DNA of 64,000 bases from Solirubrobacterales bacterium (GTDB lineage: Bacteria > Actinomycetota > Thermoleophilia > Solirubrobacterales > Solirubrobacteraceae). Below, in pieces: positions 1 through 7,277 of this stretch. The stretch is taken from NCBI GenBank assembly GCA_019240115.1, contig JAFAYV010000070.1, forward strand, positions 38,113 through 102,112, in the 5' to 3' direction. Under the pieces are notes generated by a model, which was not told the origin of the DNA, ran no database searches, and saw only the letters and a program-made list of their open reading frames with translations. Positions within the stretch are counted from its first letter, which is position 1; each line of letters begins with the position of its first letter. Made by a program: the position numbers and the translations under genes.

Positions 1-587
1 CCCTGCTCGATGTGGAGCTCGAGGTAGGCGGCGACGTCGCGCAGCCGATCCCGCGCCTCCGCGGCGCGGTCGAGCTCCAGCCCCTGGTCGTGCAGCGCCT
101 GCTCGAGCGTCGTCCCGTCACGATCGGTGAGCGCCCGGACCGCCTCGGGGTCGAGGGTGCCGGCGGCGGCGCTGGAGCCGAACAGGCTGCGCCCGAAGCG
201 CGCGCCCTCCTCGTCGGCCCAGTCGACGAGCGTCACCCCGAGCTGCCGCGGCTCGGGCGCGAGCGCGCGCAGGACCTCGAGGCCGGCGAGCGTCCCCAGC
301 GCGCCGTCGAGCCAACCGCCGTCGGGCACCGAGTCGATGTGACCGCCGATGACGACCGTCCGCGGGCCCGAGCCGGGGGCGGTGGCCCACAGGTTGCCGG
401 CGGGGTCGCGCGCGATGCTCACCCCGTCGATCTCGTCCAGCCGGCCCACCAACCATTCGCGCGCCGCCGCCCAGGTTTCGGTGAACGCGACGCGCTGAGC
501 GCCGTGCTCGTTCCCGGTCAGCTCGCGCAGCTCGCGCAGCGCGGCCAGCGCCCGAGCGCTGTCGACCGTCGGCTCGCGCGCGGTCAT
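1..587 (-). CDS. Zn-dependent M20-family amidohydrolase (N-carbamoyl-amino-acid hydrolase/allantoate amidohydrolase type), C-terminus off window
   Basis: The reverse strand read from an ATG at 587 gives an unbroken protein that runs off the left edge. It contains the hallmark M20 metal-site blocks in order: GGHIDSV (His ligand), LDGALGT (bridging Asp), WADEEGARFG (Glu pair) and LELHIEQG. These match the HyuC/AllC/beta-ureidopropionase group, which cleaves carbamoyl or ureido groups from amino-acid derivatives in the cytoplasm; the exact substrate cannot be told. The start overlaps the stop of the upstream small ORF as TGATG, so the two are probably translationally coupled. Only about 195 of the usual ~400 residues are present, including the whole first metal-binding half. 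Confidence 0.85.
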   Translation of the reverse strand, partial: MTAREPTVDSARALAALRELRELTGNEHGAQRVAFTETWAAAREWLVGRLDEIDGVSIARDPAGNLWATAPGSGPRTVVIGGHIDSVPDGGWLDGALGTLAGLEVLRALAPEPRQLGVTLVDWADEEGARFGRSLFGSSAAAGTLDPEAVRALTDRDGTTLEQALHDQGLELDRAAEARDRLRDVAAYLELHIEQ

Positions 588-862
588 CAGCGTACGGCCA
601 TGAGCGCGGCGTTCAGCGGACGACCGGCCCTGCGGCCCAGCGCGCCGTGGCGGTCGGCGACGGTGACCGTCGTCCTGCGCGCGGGGTCCCCGACGACGAC
701 ATCCCGGCACTCCTCGACGGCCTCGCGACGCGGTTGCGCGGGATCGCGCGCTACTGGGGCGCGCCGGGCGCTGAGCGAGAACGACACCGGTGCCGGCTCG
801 CTGAGCGGACGCTCTAGGACGCGGACCTCGAGCGTCTCGATCGGCAGCGTCCCGACGCTCAC
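587..862 (-). CDS. small hypothetical protein coupled to the M20 hydrolase
   Basis: A 91-residue reading frame from a GTG at 862 (MSVGTLPIETLEVRVLERPL...) ends in ...LNAALMAVR and its TGA overlaps the next start by one base. I do not recognise the family. The overlap and same-strand arrangement argue it is a real or recently real gene in the same operon; the frame stays open further upstream but there it runs through a low-complexity 24-bp repeat array and looks non-coding. It could equally be the intact tail of a larger broken protein. Confidence 0.4.
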   Translation of the reverse strand: MSVGTLPIETLEVRVLERPLSEPAPVSFSLSARRAPVARDPAQPRREAVEECRDVVVGDPARRTTVTVADRHGALGRRAGRPLNAALMAVR

Positions 863-928
863 GGTGCGGCCCGAGCACTCTCGTCGCACGCGGCCGGTCG
901 TAGCGCAGCCGGTCATGGCCCGACCGCC

Positions 929-1037
929 CGATGGCCGCATCGCCCGACTGCCCGATGGCCGCACCGCCCGACCGACCGATGGCCGCACCGCCCGACCGAC
1001 CATGGCCGCACGGGCCGACCGCCGATGGCCGCACGAC
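929..1037. repeat. tandem array, 24-bp unit, about five copies
   Basis: Units begin CGATGGCCGCA and restart at 929, 953, 977, 1001 and 1023. Copies two and three are identical and the others carry a few changes. It lies in the otherwise unassigned stretch between the hydrolase operon and the oxidoreductase at 1294. The unit length is a multiple of three, so every frame stays open through it, which explains long spurious frames here. I see no other feature between 863 and 1293. Confidence 0.8.
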
Positions 1038-1293
1038 TTCATCGCCGCGGACGAGCCGCGAGGCGGCGGCGCATGGCGCGTCGTTGGAGGCCTGGAACGC
1101 GATATCGGCACGCAAGCGCCTACCATCGCACGTGTGGGGCCGCCCGTCTCCACAGCCACCGGACGAGCGCGAGCGGCTGCCGCCCGGCCCGGGCCGCGCC
1201 GTGGCTCGTCCGCGATCGATTCGAGCGCCCGCGAACGATGGCCCGGCGCGAGCGGCCGGCCGTCCTGGCTCGCTGCGGCGAGACTCGCGTGAC

Positions 1294-2064
1294 GTGTCGG
1301 TGACGATCGGGATCCTGCACCCCGGCGAGATGGGCGCGGCGGTCGGCGCCGCGTTCGTCGACCTGGGCCACACCGTGTTGTGGGCGACCGAGGAACGCTC
1401 GGCGGCCACCCGCGAGCGCGCGCGGCACGCCGGCCTGAGGCCGGTGGGCGACATCGACGCGCTCCTCACCCGCAGCGACATCGTCCTCTCGATCTGCCCG
1501 CCGGACGCCGCCCTCGACGTCGCGCGCCGCGCATCGGGCTTCACCGGCGTCTACGTCGACGCCAACGCGATCGCCCCCGCGACCGCGCTGCGCGTCGCCG
1601 AGATCGTTGGCGCCGGCGCGGTCGACGGCGGGATCATCGGCCCCCCGCCCACCCGCGCGGGCACGACGCGCCTGTACCTCTCGGGCGCCCGCGCTACCGA
1701 GGTCGCGACCGCCATCGCCGACGCCCGCATCGAGCCGCGCGTGCTGGGCGAGGGCGGCCCCACCGCCGCCTCGGCGCTGAAGATGACCTACGCCGCCTGG
1801 ACGAAGGGCTCGGCGGCGCTCCTGCTCGCGATCGACGGGGCCGCGCGCGCCGAGGGCGTCGCCGACGCACTCGCCGCCGAGCGCGCGCTCTCGACCCCCG
1901 AGCTCGCCGACCGTCTCGCCGCCGCCCAGCGCGCCGCCGACGCCAAGGGCTGGCGCTGGGAGGGCGAGATGCGCCAGATCGCCATCACGCTGCTCGGCGC
2001 CGGCCAGCCCGGCGGGTTCCACGAGGGCGCGGCAACGATCTACGCGCGCTTCCCAAGGTCGTGA
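1294..2064 (+). CDS. NAD(P)-dependent oxidoreductase, DUF1932 / 6-phosphogluconate-dehydrogenase-like
   Basis: A 256-residue protein starting at a GTG (MSVTIGILHPGEMGAAVG). The N-terminal Rossmann half has the GxGxxG variant GILHPGEMGAAVG and a 6PGDH-like NAD-binding layout (SICPPDAALDVARR, then VDANAIAP). The C-terminal half, GGIIGPPP...TRLYLSGA and the conserved LKMTYAAWTKGSAALLLA block with a central Lys, is the DUF1932 domain that follows such NAD-binding domains. The family contains beta-hydroxyacid-dehydrogenase relatives of unknown substrate. The frame is open far upstream but that part is repeat-derived, so the GTG just before the Rossmann strand is preferred. Confidence 0.85.
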   Translation: MSVTIGILHPGEMGAAVGAAFVDLGHTVLWATEERSAATRERARHAGLRPVGDIDALLTRSDIVLSICPPDAALDVARRASGFTGVYVDANAIAPATALRVAEIVGAGAVDGGIIGPPPTRAGTTRLYLSGARATEVATAIADARIEPRVLGEGGPTAASALKMTYAAWTKGSAALLLAIDGAARAEGVADALAAERALSTPELADRLAAAQRAADAKGWRWEGEMRQIAITLLGAGQPGGFHEGAATIYARFPRS

Positions 2065-2123
2065 TCAGCCCGTCACACCTGCCGAAGGGCGGAGGGGTCA
2101 CCCATCGAGTGCCGCTTACATAC

Positions 2124-2146
2124 GGGGGGTGGCCGCCAATAAGCCG
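2124..2146 (+). repeat. 23-bp repeat, copy 1
   Basis: Bases 2124-2146 (GGGGGGTGGCCGCC followed by AATAAGCCG) occur as a perfect inverted copy at 37271-37293. Both copies are intergenic. Confidence 0.75.
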
Positions 2147-2175
2147 CCTGCGCGCGGCATTCCGGCGGCCACCCC
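2126..2175 (+). terminator. 12-bp perfect inverted repeat downstream of the oxidoreductase
   Basis: GGGGTGGCCGCC (2126-2137) and GGCGGCCACCCC (2164-2175) are exactly complementary with a 26-nt spacer that itself has a GC-rich stem. It sits 61 bp after the stop at 2064. A U-tract is absent, which is common for high-GC actinobacterial terminators. The left arm belongs to a 23-bp sequence found again at 37271-37293. Confidence 0.4.
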
Positions 2176-2183
2176 GTGACGGC

Positions 2184-2432
2184 ATTGGTCCGCCCTCCAG
2201 TGTCCGCGGCCGCAGGTCGTGCGGCACCGAAGGCTCACGGTGGATGCCGGGCGAGGACGCCGCAGTCGACGTGTCGCAGCGCCACACGAGACTTCGAGGA
2301 CAGCCGGGACCAAGTCCCGCCCGCTCAGCGGCCCGATCAGGCGAGGCCGGAGGTCGAGAGCCGGATGATTCGCGCGGCGCGCGATCCGGGGAGCGCTCTC
2401 GGTGCCACCGTACGTGCGGGAACGACCACTAG
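2184..2432 (+). repeat. palindromic intergenic element, copy A (diverged)
   Basis: About 249 bp that align, strand for strand, with the reverse complement of 44415-44646. Shared blocks include GTGGATGCC, GGCGAGGACGC, GTCGACGTGT, ACACGAGACTTCGAGGACAG, GGCGAGGCCGGA and the right end AGCGCTCTCGGTG..ACCGTAC...ACGACCACTAG. The left end (TTGGTCCGCCC) is a degraded match to the terminal inverted repeat. The stem in the core (GTGTCGC/GCCACAC) has one mismatch where copy B is perfect. No protein is convincingly encoded, so it resembles a non-autonomous MITE-like element. Confidence 0.7.
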
Positions 2433-2471
2433 CCTCTGCGGGGTCCACCAGTCCAGACGAGGCGGGGAACC

Positions 2472-2768
2472 ATGGCACTTGACCGACAGCAGGTCCGAGA
2501 GTCGATCGAACGCGCGGGCGACGAGCACTGGGAGGCGCTCGTCGAGCACCACACCGACGTCTATCCCGAGAGCAACCCCACGCCCGGCGACGTCGCTCGA
2601 CGAGAGGCCGACCGGCTGAACGAGCTCGGACTGGGAGACGATCCGGACCTCGAGTTGGTCGAGAGCCGGGTGCAGCGCGTCCCGCCGGCGGTCCGCATCA
2701 CCCACGTGTTCGCGAATCGCGAGAAGGGCACCCGGTTCGAGACCGATCCGTTCACCGGCTACGAGTAG
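2472..2768 (+). CDS. hypothetical protein, 98 aa
   Basis: A compact acidic protein (MALDRQQVRESIERAGDEHW...) with an ATG preceded by GAGGCGGGGAACC as a plausible ribosome site. It has no membrane segment or signal. It contains an Asp/Glu-rich middle (GLGDDPDLELVESRV) and ends RFETDPFTGYE. I do not recognise the family. It starts 40 bp after palindromic element A, so that element lies in its upstream region. The last codons are part of a partial tandem duplication (2751-2854). Confidence 0.6.
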   Translation: MALDRQQVRESIERAGDEHWEALVEHHTDVYPESNPTPGDVARREADRLNELGLGDDPDLELVESRVQRVPPAVRITHVFANREKGTRFETDPFTGYE

Positions 2769-2854
2769 CTTTCGGCCAGACGCGCCTGCCGGCGTGCGAT
2801 GTTCACCGGCTTCGAGTAGCTTCGGCAAGACGCGCCGCCACGCCGGCGTGCGAT
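2751..2854. repeat. ~52-bp imperfect tandem duplication over a gene end
   Basis: 2751-2800 (TTCACCGGCTACGAGTAGC...GGCGTGCGAT) is repeated at 2802-2854 with a few substitutions and small indels. The unit includes the last codons and stop of the 98-aa gene, so the second copy is an extra pseudo-end. Confidence 0.75.
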
Positions 2855-2870
2855 ACGCCTCGCTCGGCGC

Positions 2871-3335
2871 TCATCCCCCTCCACCCGCGAGCCCGATTCG
2901 CCTCAGCGCGATTGACGGTCCGGTCGCGGCTCGCGCGTGCCGCGTCAGCTCCACCCGATCGACGTCCTTGACGCTGAGAAAGCAGTCCCAGTCCGATGGG
3001 CCGACCAGCCTCGGCGCCGCGAGCGCACGTCCATCGGTCTCGAGCGCCAGCACCACGCGGTCGTCCTCCGCCTGCTCACGCGTGAGCACGACCGTGTAGT
3101 CGCCCGAGGCGACCGTGACATGCCGTGCGGCATCGCGCGCTCGCGCCACCGCCAGCAACGTCGCCAAGCGGATACCGCGATGGCCCTGGCCGAGGCGGCT
3201 GAAGCCCTCGAGGCAGTGAAAGTCGACGGTCACCTCGTCCTCGGCCAACGCGCACAGCTCGTCGAGGCCGAAGCTCCGCGGTCGCTCCACCTCGCCGCTG
3301 ACCGTGACGTTGAGCCGCGCGGCTGCGGGTTGCAC
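2871..3335 (-). CDS. molybdopterin-binding oxidoreductase domain protein (sulfite-oxidase-like)
   Basis: A 154-residue single-domain protein from a GTG at 3335 (MQPAAARLNVTVSGEVERP). The block VTVDFHCLEGFSRLGQGHRG is the molybdopterin-binding motif of the SUOX/YedY superfamily, with the Cys in HCLEGFS as the expected molybdenum ligand, followed by the family's IRLATLL and a C-terminal GPSDWDCFLSVKDVDRVELT block. It lacks a signal peptide and a heme domain, so a cytoplasmic or partner-dependent oxidoreductase is likely. The frame is open to 3461 but the conserved part starts near the chosen GTG. Confidence 0.75.
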   Translation of the reverse strand: MQPAAARLNVTVSGEVERPRSFGLDELCALAEDEVTVDFHCLEGFSRLGQGHRGIRLATLLAVARARDAARHVTVASGDYTVVLTREQAEDDRVVLALETDGRALAAPRLVGPSDWDCFLSVKDVDRVELTRHARAATGPSIALRRIGLAGGGG

Positions 3336-3471
3336 GGGCCGAGCGTACACGTGTCGCACGGCAGCAGTAATGATCCGTCCGCAGTCGGTTACTCGCGGTC
3401 GCCGACCGGCACGGGCGAAAGACGGACGCGGGCTCGCACCGTCCAGCGGCCGCGTCGACAAACCCTTCGCG

Positions 3472-3524
3472 CGCGCCTATTGCGCAAGCGCGAACCGAAC
3501 CGCGCCTATTGCGCAAGCGCGAAC
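3472..3524. repeat. two perfect 24-bp direct repeats, 29-bp period
   Basis: CGCGCCTATTGCGCAAGCGC plus GAAC occurs at 3472-3495 and 3501-3524. The second copy supplies the stop codon of the frameshifted small gene at 3506-3726. Confidence 0.8.
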
Positions 3525-3726
3525 ATGTGTAGCGCGCGCGAGTCCCGATGGCGCGCCGACGAACCCGAGGCGACCCTGGTCAGCACCCACGCGCACATCG
3601 GCGTGTCGTTGCGCCACCGCCACGCCTCGTCGCGGTCACGGCGTCAAACGCCTCGGTGAAGTCCTGCGTGTCGTCGGAGTCGACCGTGACGCTCGCGCCC
3701 CAGGCCAGAGCCGCTCCATCGGTCAT
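3506..3726 (-). pseudogene. small frameshifted gene (~73 codons)
   Basis: An ATG at 3726 with a good ribosome site (AAGGAGCTCGCG) starts MTDGAALAWGASVTVDSDDT and continues to ...FDAVTATR. From about 3625 the sensible reading moves to another frame, which reads EAWRWRNDTPMCAWVLTRVA and stops at 3506 inside the 24-bp repeat. In the starting frame the product instead turns into an Arg/Gly-rich tail ending at 3580. This indicates a one- or two-base indel, either real or a sequencing error. Family not recognised. Confidence 0.45.
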
Positions 3727-3887
3727 CGCGAGCTCCTTTCGCTGCCCGGGCGGGGTGCTCGAGATCCCGGTGCGCGCCGCCCTGAAGCATGTTTGGACTC
3801 TGGCCCGCCGGTACCCCGAGGCGAAACGGACCCGTCGACGCACGGTCAGCTGACGAACCGCGAACGTCGTCGTGGTCCTCCGGCCGC

Positions 3888-4361
3888 TCAGAGGAGGTCT
3901 TCGGCTTTCTTGTAGGCGATCTGGAGAAGATCGGAGCCGGTCACGATCACGAAGGCCGACGCCGTCCACCGGGTCGCGCGCGGTGCGATCAACAGGCCGA
4001 CGACGAAGGTGGTGGCGATCCACATCCCGAGGCAATATGGGCAGACGAGCAACTCGCCGAGGGCACGACGTAACCCGCGACCGCGTGCCGCCTCGTCGAC
4101 CTCGCCGGGGCCGTCGTCACCCTGGAAGACGGTGAACGGCGCTCGGAGTCCGCTCGTGACGCGGTCGTGCGCGATCATCCGCGCGGCCTTGTGGGTCGCC
4201 ACCGCTCCGAGTGCGAGATCACCGCCAGCTGGACGCTTGGGAAGCCCGCGCCGGGAGTGTCTCAGCCATGTGGCGAAGGCGGCGCACAGCCCCAGGTAGA
4301 CGCTGGTGAGAAGCCGGTAGCTGGCGAGTGGGCGGTACTGGGCAGGGGAATGCCCGCTCAT
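3888..4361 (-). CDS. DUF1360 membrane protein
   Basis: A 157-residue protein with the DUF1360 pattern: an N-terminal segment, TVFQGDDGPGEVDEAARGRGLR, ALGELLVCPYCLGMWIATT with a conserved Cys pair, and a final segment ending GSDLLQIAYKKAEDLL. One to three hydrophobic segments fit an integral membrane protein. Function in this family is not established; some members are linked to spore coat proteins. The start was placed at the ATG for MSGHSPAQ; a GTG at 4400 would add 13 residues. A 32-codon remnant of a second copy lies at 8171-8266. Confidence 0.75.
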   Translation of the reverse strand: MSGHSPAQYRPLASYRLLTSVYLGLCAAFATWLRHSRRGLPKRPAGGDLALGAVATHKAARMIAHDRVTSGLRAPFTVFQGDDGPGEVDEAARGRGLRRALGELLVCPYCLGMWIATTFVVGLLIAPRATRWTASAFVIVTGSDLLQIAYKKAEDLL

Positions 4362-4400
4362 CGTTCGCCGACGCTCGGTACGGATCGCCTCCATAACCAC

Positions 4401-4676
4401 CGGTCGCTACCCGGCCCGCGCCCGGCAACACAAACATCCGCGACCGCACAGCTGCCGTGGCGAGGGGTGTGACGCGACATCGCCGCTATGTCCAGCTTCA
4501 TGAACCACACCTATGGGCCGCCGGCTCGGCCGCCGTCCCCCTCGGGTGAGATCACGCTGCCCGCGGCAACCGTCGCCACCCCGCGCCCGTTGTTCGCGGA
4601 CATCACCGCGCCTCTACCCGCGGCGGGGCCGGTACACCGACGGCGGACAAGCGCCCAACCGTGGGCGCCGCTACCG
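4401..4676. other. intergenic, nothing assigned
   Basis: Short open frames exist on both strands but none shows a recognisable domain or a convincing ribosome site. Confidence 0.5.
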
Positions 4677-6041
4677 CTAGGACACGGGGGTCGCAACCGC
4701 CGTGTCCTGATGCCGGCCGCGTTCGCGCACCGGTGGACGCTCCGCGATCGCGACCGCCGCCCGAGCACCATCCTCCCAGGGTCGAACGTAGAGCCCGGGC
4801 TCCGTCGCGCACGTCGCCTGGCCCTCACGGCGCGCGATCCGGTTCTCCACCGCGGCGAGAACCGCATAGGCCATCTCGCCCAACGCCCGCAGTGGCTGGT
4901 GGTGGTTCTGGCGGGTGCCGAGCGCACACTCGGCCAGCCCCTCGAGGCCGCAAGCGCTCAGCGCGTCCATCAGCACCCCGATCTCGACTCCGTAACCGAC
5001 CGGAAATGGGATCGCCTCCAGCAGATCGCGCCGGGCGGCGAACTCTCCGGCCAAGGGCTGGGCGAACCCCGCCAGCCGTGGCTCGTGCCGGTTCAGCAGG
5101 GGCCGCGCCATCAGCTCGGTCACCCGGCCGCCCTCGTGCGGTAGCTTGACCGAGCCGACATCCAGCGGGCGCTCGAAGGCTCCTTTGACCAGCGAGATCG
5201 ACGGATCGGTCAACAGCGGACCGAGCAGTCCGCGCAGGTGGGCGGGATCGGGGTCGGCCGTGTCCCCGTCGAGAAAGCAGACGACGTCCCCGGTGGTGAT
5301 CTGGAGGGCCCGCCACATCGCGTCGCCTTTTCCCTGGGTCGGACCGACCTCGGTCACCAGGTCATCCTGCTGTATAACGTGCACGCCGACGTCGGCGGCG
5401 ATCCGCGCGGTGCCGTCGTTCGAGTCCGCGTCGATCACGACCAGCTCGTCGACGAGTCCGCGTGCCGCCAGCGGACCGACCGTACGCTGCAGTACGCCGG
5501 CCACCGTACCGGCGCACTCCTTGGTGGGCACGATCACGGTGACCGTGCGCCGTCGCTTGCAAGCGCGCAGCTGCCCGAGATCGAACTCGTCGGCCCGGTA
5601 GCGGCGTCGGGCCAGCCAATCGCCGACACCGATGTCCACCGGCCATCCCTGCGGCACCCGACCGTCGCTGCGCTGCGAGGTGCGGGCCTGGACGTCGTCG
5701 CCTCCGAGCTCCGGAATCCGATGGGGTCGTGAGCCGGCGTCGGGACCGGCGGACGATCCCGCCGGCCGACCGACCTCGAGCAGCCGGGGGCGTGCCGGGC
5801 CGGTTCCGAGCCGGCGGGCCGATCCGACGCCGGCGCCCGCCCTCCGCAGCAGCGTCAGGTCGATCCCGAGCTCGGCGGCGATCTGACGCGCCACCTCGCC
5901 GATCAGATCGCGGCCGGGGTCGAGCACGACGACCAGCTCACATGCGCCGGCGGCGATCGTCTGGACGGCGAGCGCGCGCAGGCAGCCCGCGATCCGGACC
6001 TGCTCATCCCGCGCGGGGACGACGACCCCTATCAGGTCCAC
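4677..6041 (-). CDS. gpgS: glucosyl-3-phosphoglycerate synthase (GT81) with a fused N-terminal glycosyltransferase remnant
   Basis: The C-terminal ~320 residues are GpgS-like: RRYRADEFDLGQL, TVTVIVPTKECAGTVAGVL, ELVVIDADSNDGTARIA, GPTQGKGDAMWRAL, VCFLDGDTADPDP (the metal-binding DxD region), SLVKGAFERPL, GRVTELMARPLLN and PFPVGYGVEIGVLMD. GpgS makes glucosyl-3-phosphoglycerate from NDP-glucose and 3-phosphoglycerate, on the route to the compatible solute glucosylglycerate or methylglucose polysaccharides. The first ~130 residues are a separate GT2-like start (IGVVVPARDEQVRIAGCLRA) that decays into low-complexity sequence. The GTG at 6041 overlaps the upstream reductase stop. A GTG at 5639 (MDIGVGDWLARRRYRA) would give a normal-length GpgS of 320 residues, so the functional start may be there. 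Confidence 0.8.
   Translation of the reverse strand: MDLIGVVVPARDEQVRIAGCLRALAVQTIAAGACELVVVLDPGRDLIGEVARQIAAELGIDLTLLRRAGAGVGSARRLGTGPARPRLLEVGRPAGSSAGPDAGSRPHRIPELGGDDVQARTSQRSDGRVPQGWPVDIGVGDWLARRRYRADEFDLGQLRACKRRRTVTVIVPTKECAGTVAGVLQRTVGPLAARGLVDELVVIDADSNDGTARIAADVGVHVIQQDDLVTEVGPTQGKGDAMWRALQITTGDVVCFLDGDTADPDPAHLRGLLGPLLTDPSISLVKGAFERPLDVGSVKLPHEGGRVTELMARPLLNRHEPRLAGFAQPLAGEFAARRDLLEAIPFPVGYGVEIGVLMDALSACGLEGLAECALGTRQNHHQPLRALGEMAYAVLAAVENRIARREGQATCATEPGLYVRPWEDGARAAVAIAERPPVRERGRHQDTAVATPVS
5640..6041 (-). pseudogene. truncated GT2 glycosyltransferase 5' end fused to gpgS
   Basis: Residues 1-75 of the fused frame look like an intact GT2 N-terminus. From about residue 78 the pattern expected near the metal-binding Asp (DADS-like) reads GPDAGSRP and then loses similarity before gpgS begins. 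This fits deletion or drift of a second glycosyltransferase gene that once lay between the reductase and gpgS. Confidence 0.45.
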
Positions 6042-7201
6042 GGAGCACCGCGAGCGATCAAGCGACCGCCGTGTTCGTAGTCGGCGTCGGCGGCGTGGGC
6101 GAGCACCCCGACGAGCACCCCCTGGCGGCCGTACCAGGTCGTGAAGCCTCCGTCAGGGTGAGCCGTGTGGCGTGCGACGTCGTAGCCGTCACCCCAGGCT
6201 GCGTACTTCAGTACGCGGTCGCCGATCGTCGACCAGAAGCCGGGGACGGCGTCCCATCGCGCATCGCCCCCCGCCGCAGTGGCGCCGGCGATCTGACCCT
6301 GCTCGAGGGCATCACCCCAGTGCTCGACCCGGATCCGGCGTCCGGCGGTGGCGTTCTTGGCCAGGCACACATCGCCGGCGGCGAGCACGCCGGGCAGCTC
6401 GGTGCGCATGGCGACGTCGACCGGCACCGCGCCGTTCACCGAAGACAGACCCAGCGCTGTCACCAGCTCAGAGCGAGGCGCGACCCCGGTGGCCATCACC
6501 ACCACCTTCGCCTCGATGGGCACGTCGTCCGCCGAGAGGTGCAGGGTGTCGTCGCGTCGCTCGATCGCCTCCACGGCGCGAGCGAAGTGAGTCTCGACTC
6601 CCTCCTCGCGCAGCCACGACGCGATGACCTCGGCCGACTCGGAGCCGAGCCGACTCACGTTCGGGGCCTGCTCGTCTGAGATCATCGTCACCGGATGGCC
6701 GCGCCGACGCAGCGACGCCGCGATCTCGCAGCCGATGAAGCCTGAGCCGACGACGATGACCGGGTCGCCGGCCACCAGTCGCCGCAGGAGCTCGCGCACG
6801 TGGTCCAGCGAACGCACGACGCGGACGCCAGGATCATCGACTCCGGGAATCGGCAACCGCCGCGGCTCCGCGCCGGTGGCCAGAACGCACCGGTGATAGC
6901 CGAGGCTCCGTCCGCCGGCCAGCGTCACGCTGCGCTCCACGGGATCGATCCTCATCGCCCGGCCGCCGACGAGCGAGGCGTCGTTTCCGGTCAGCCAGGC
7001 ATCGGACTCGAGCGGGAGCGCCTCCTCGTCCATGTCGCCCCGGAGCAGCTCCTTGGTCAGCGGCGGGCGGAGGTAGGGCATGCGCTCCTCGTCGGTGACG
7101 ATCGCCACGGGTCCGTCGCCGTCCGCGTCGCGGTAGGCTCGCGCCGCCGAGAATCCGGCCGGCCCCCCTCCCACCACCACGAGGCCAAACTCGTCGCTCA
7201 C
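6032..7201 (-). CDS. FAD-dependent NAD(P)H oxidoreductase (ferredoxin-reductase type)
   Basis: A 389-residue two-dinucleotide-fold flavoprotein. VVVGGGPAGFSAARAYRD is the FAD-binding GxGxxG, PYLRPPLTKELL is the conserved loop of the rubredoxin/ferredoxin reductase family, VIVVGSGFIGCEIAASLRR is the NAD(P)H fold, and VLAAGDVC closes the FAD site. The C-terminal reductase domain carries WGDALEQGQIAG and VLKYAAWGDGYD. No ferredoxin is adjacent, so the partner is unknown. The stop overlaps the downstream glycosyltransferase start by 10 nt, implying an operon. Confidence 0.85.
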   Translation of the reverse strand: MSDEFGLVVVGGGPAGFSAARAYRDADGDGPVAIVTDEERMPYLRPPLTKELLRGDMDEEALPLESDAWLTGNDASLVGGRAMRIDPVERSVTLAGGRSLGYHRCVLATGAEPRRLPIPGVDDPGVRVVRSLDHVRELLRRLVAGDPVIVVGSGFIGCEIAASLRRRGHPVTMISDEQAPNVSRLGSESAEVIASWLREEGVETHFARAVEAIERRDDTLHLSADDVPIEAKVVVMATGVAPRSELVTALGLSSVNGAVPVDVAMRTELPGVLAAGDVCLAKNATAGRRIRVEHWGDALEQGQIAGATAAGGDARWDAVPGFWSTIGDRVLKYAAWGDGYDVARHTAHPDGGFTTWYGRQGVLVGVLAHAADADYEHGGRLIARGAPWT

Positions 7202-7253
7202 CGCTGCTCCACGGTGAGCCGGCCCGCATCGCGCGGCGCGACGGGCAGTTCAG

Positions 7254-7277
7254 CCTCCGGCCGGCGGGGGCCGGAGG
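7254..7277 (-). terminator. 9-bp perfect GC stem-loop
   Basis: CCTCCGGCC (7254-7262) pairs with GGCCGGAGG (7269-7277) around a 6-nt loop. It lies after the VOC gene (stop at 7410) and 53 bp before the reductase start at 7201, so it could be a terminator or attenuator between them. No U-tract is visible. Confidence 0.4.

Noticed and set aside
929..1037. CRISPR array
   Set aside because: Units are contiguous 24-mers without spacers and no cas genes are near.
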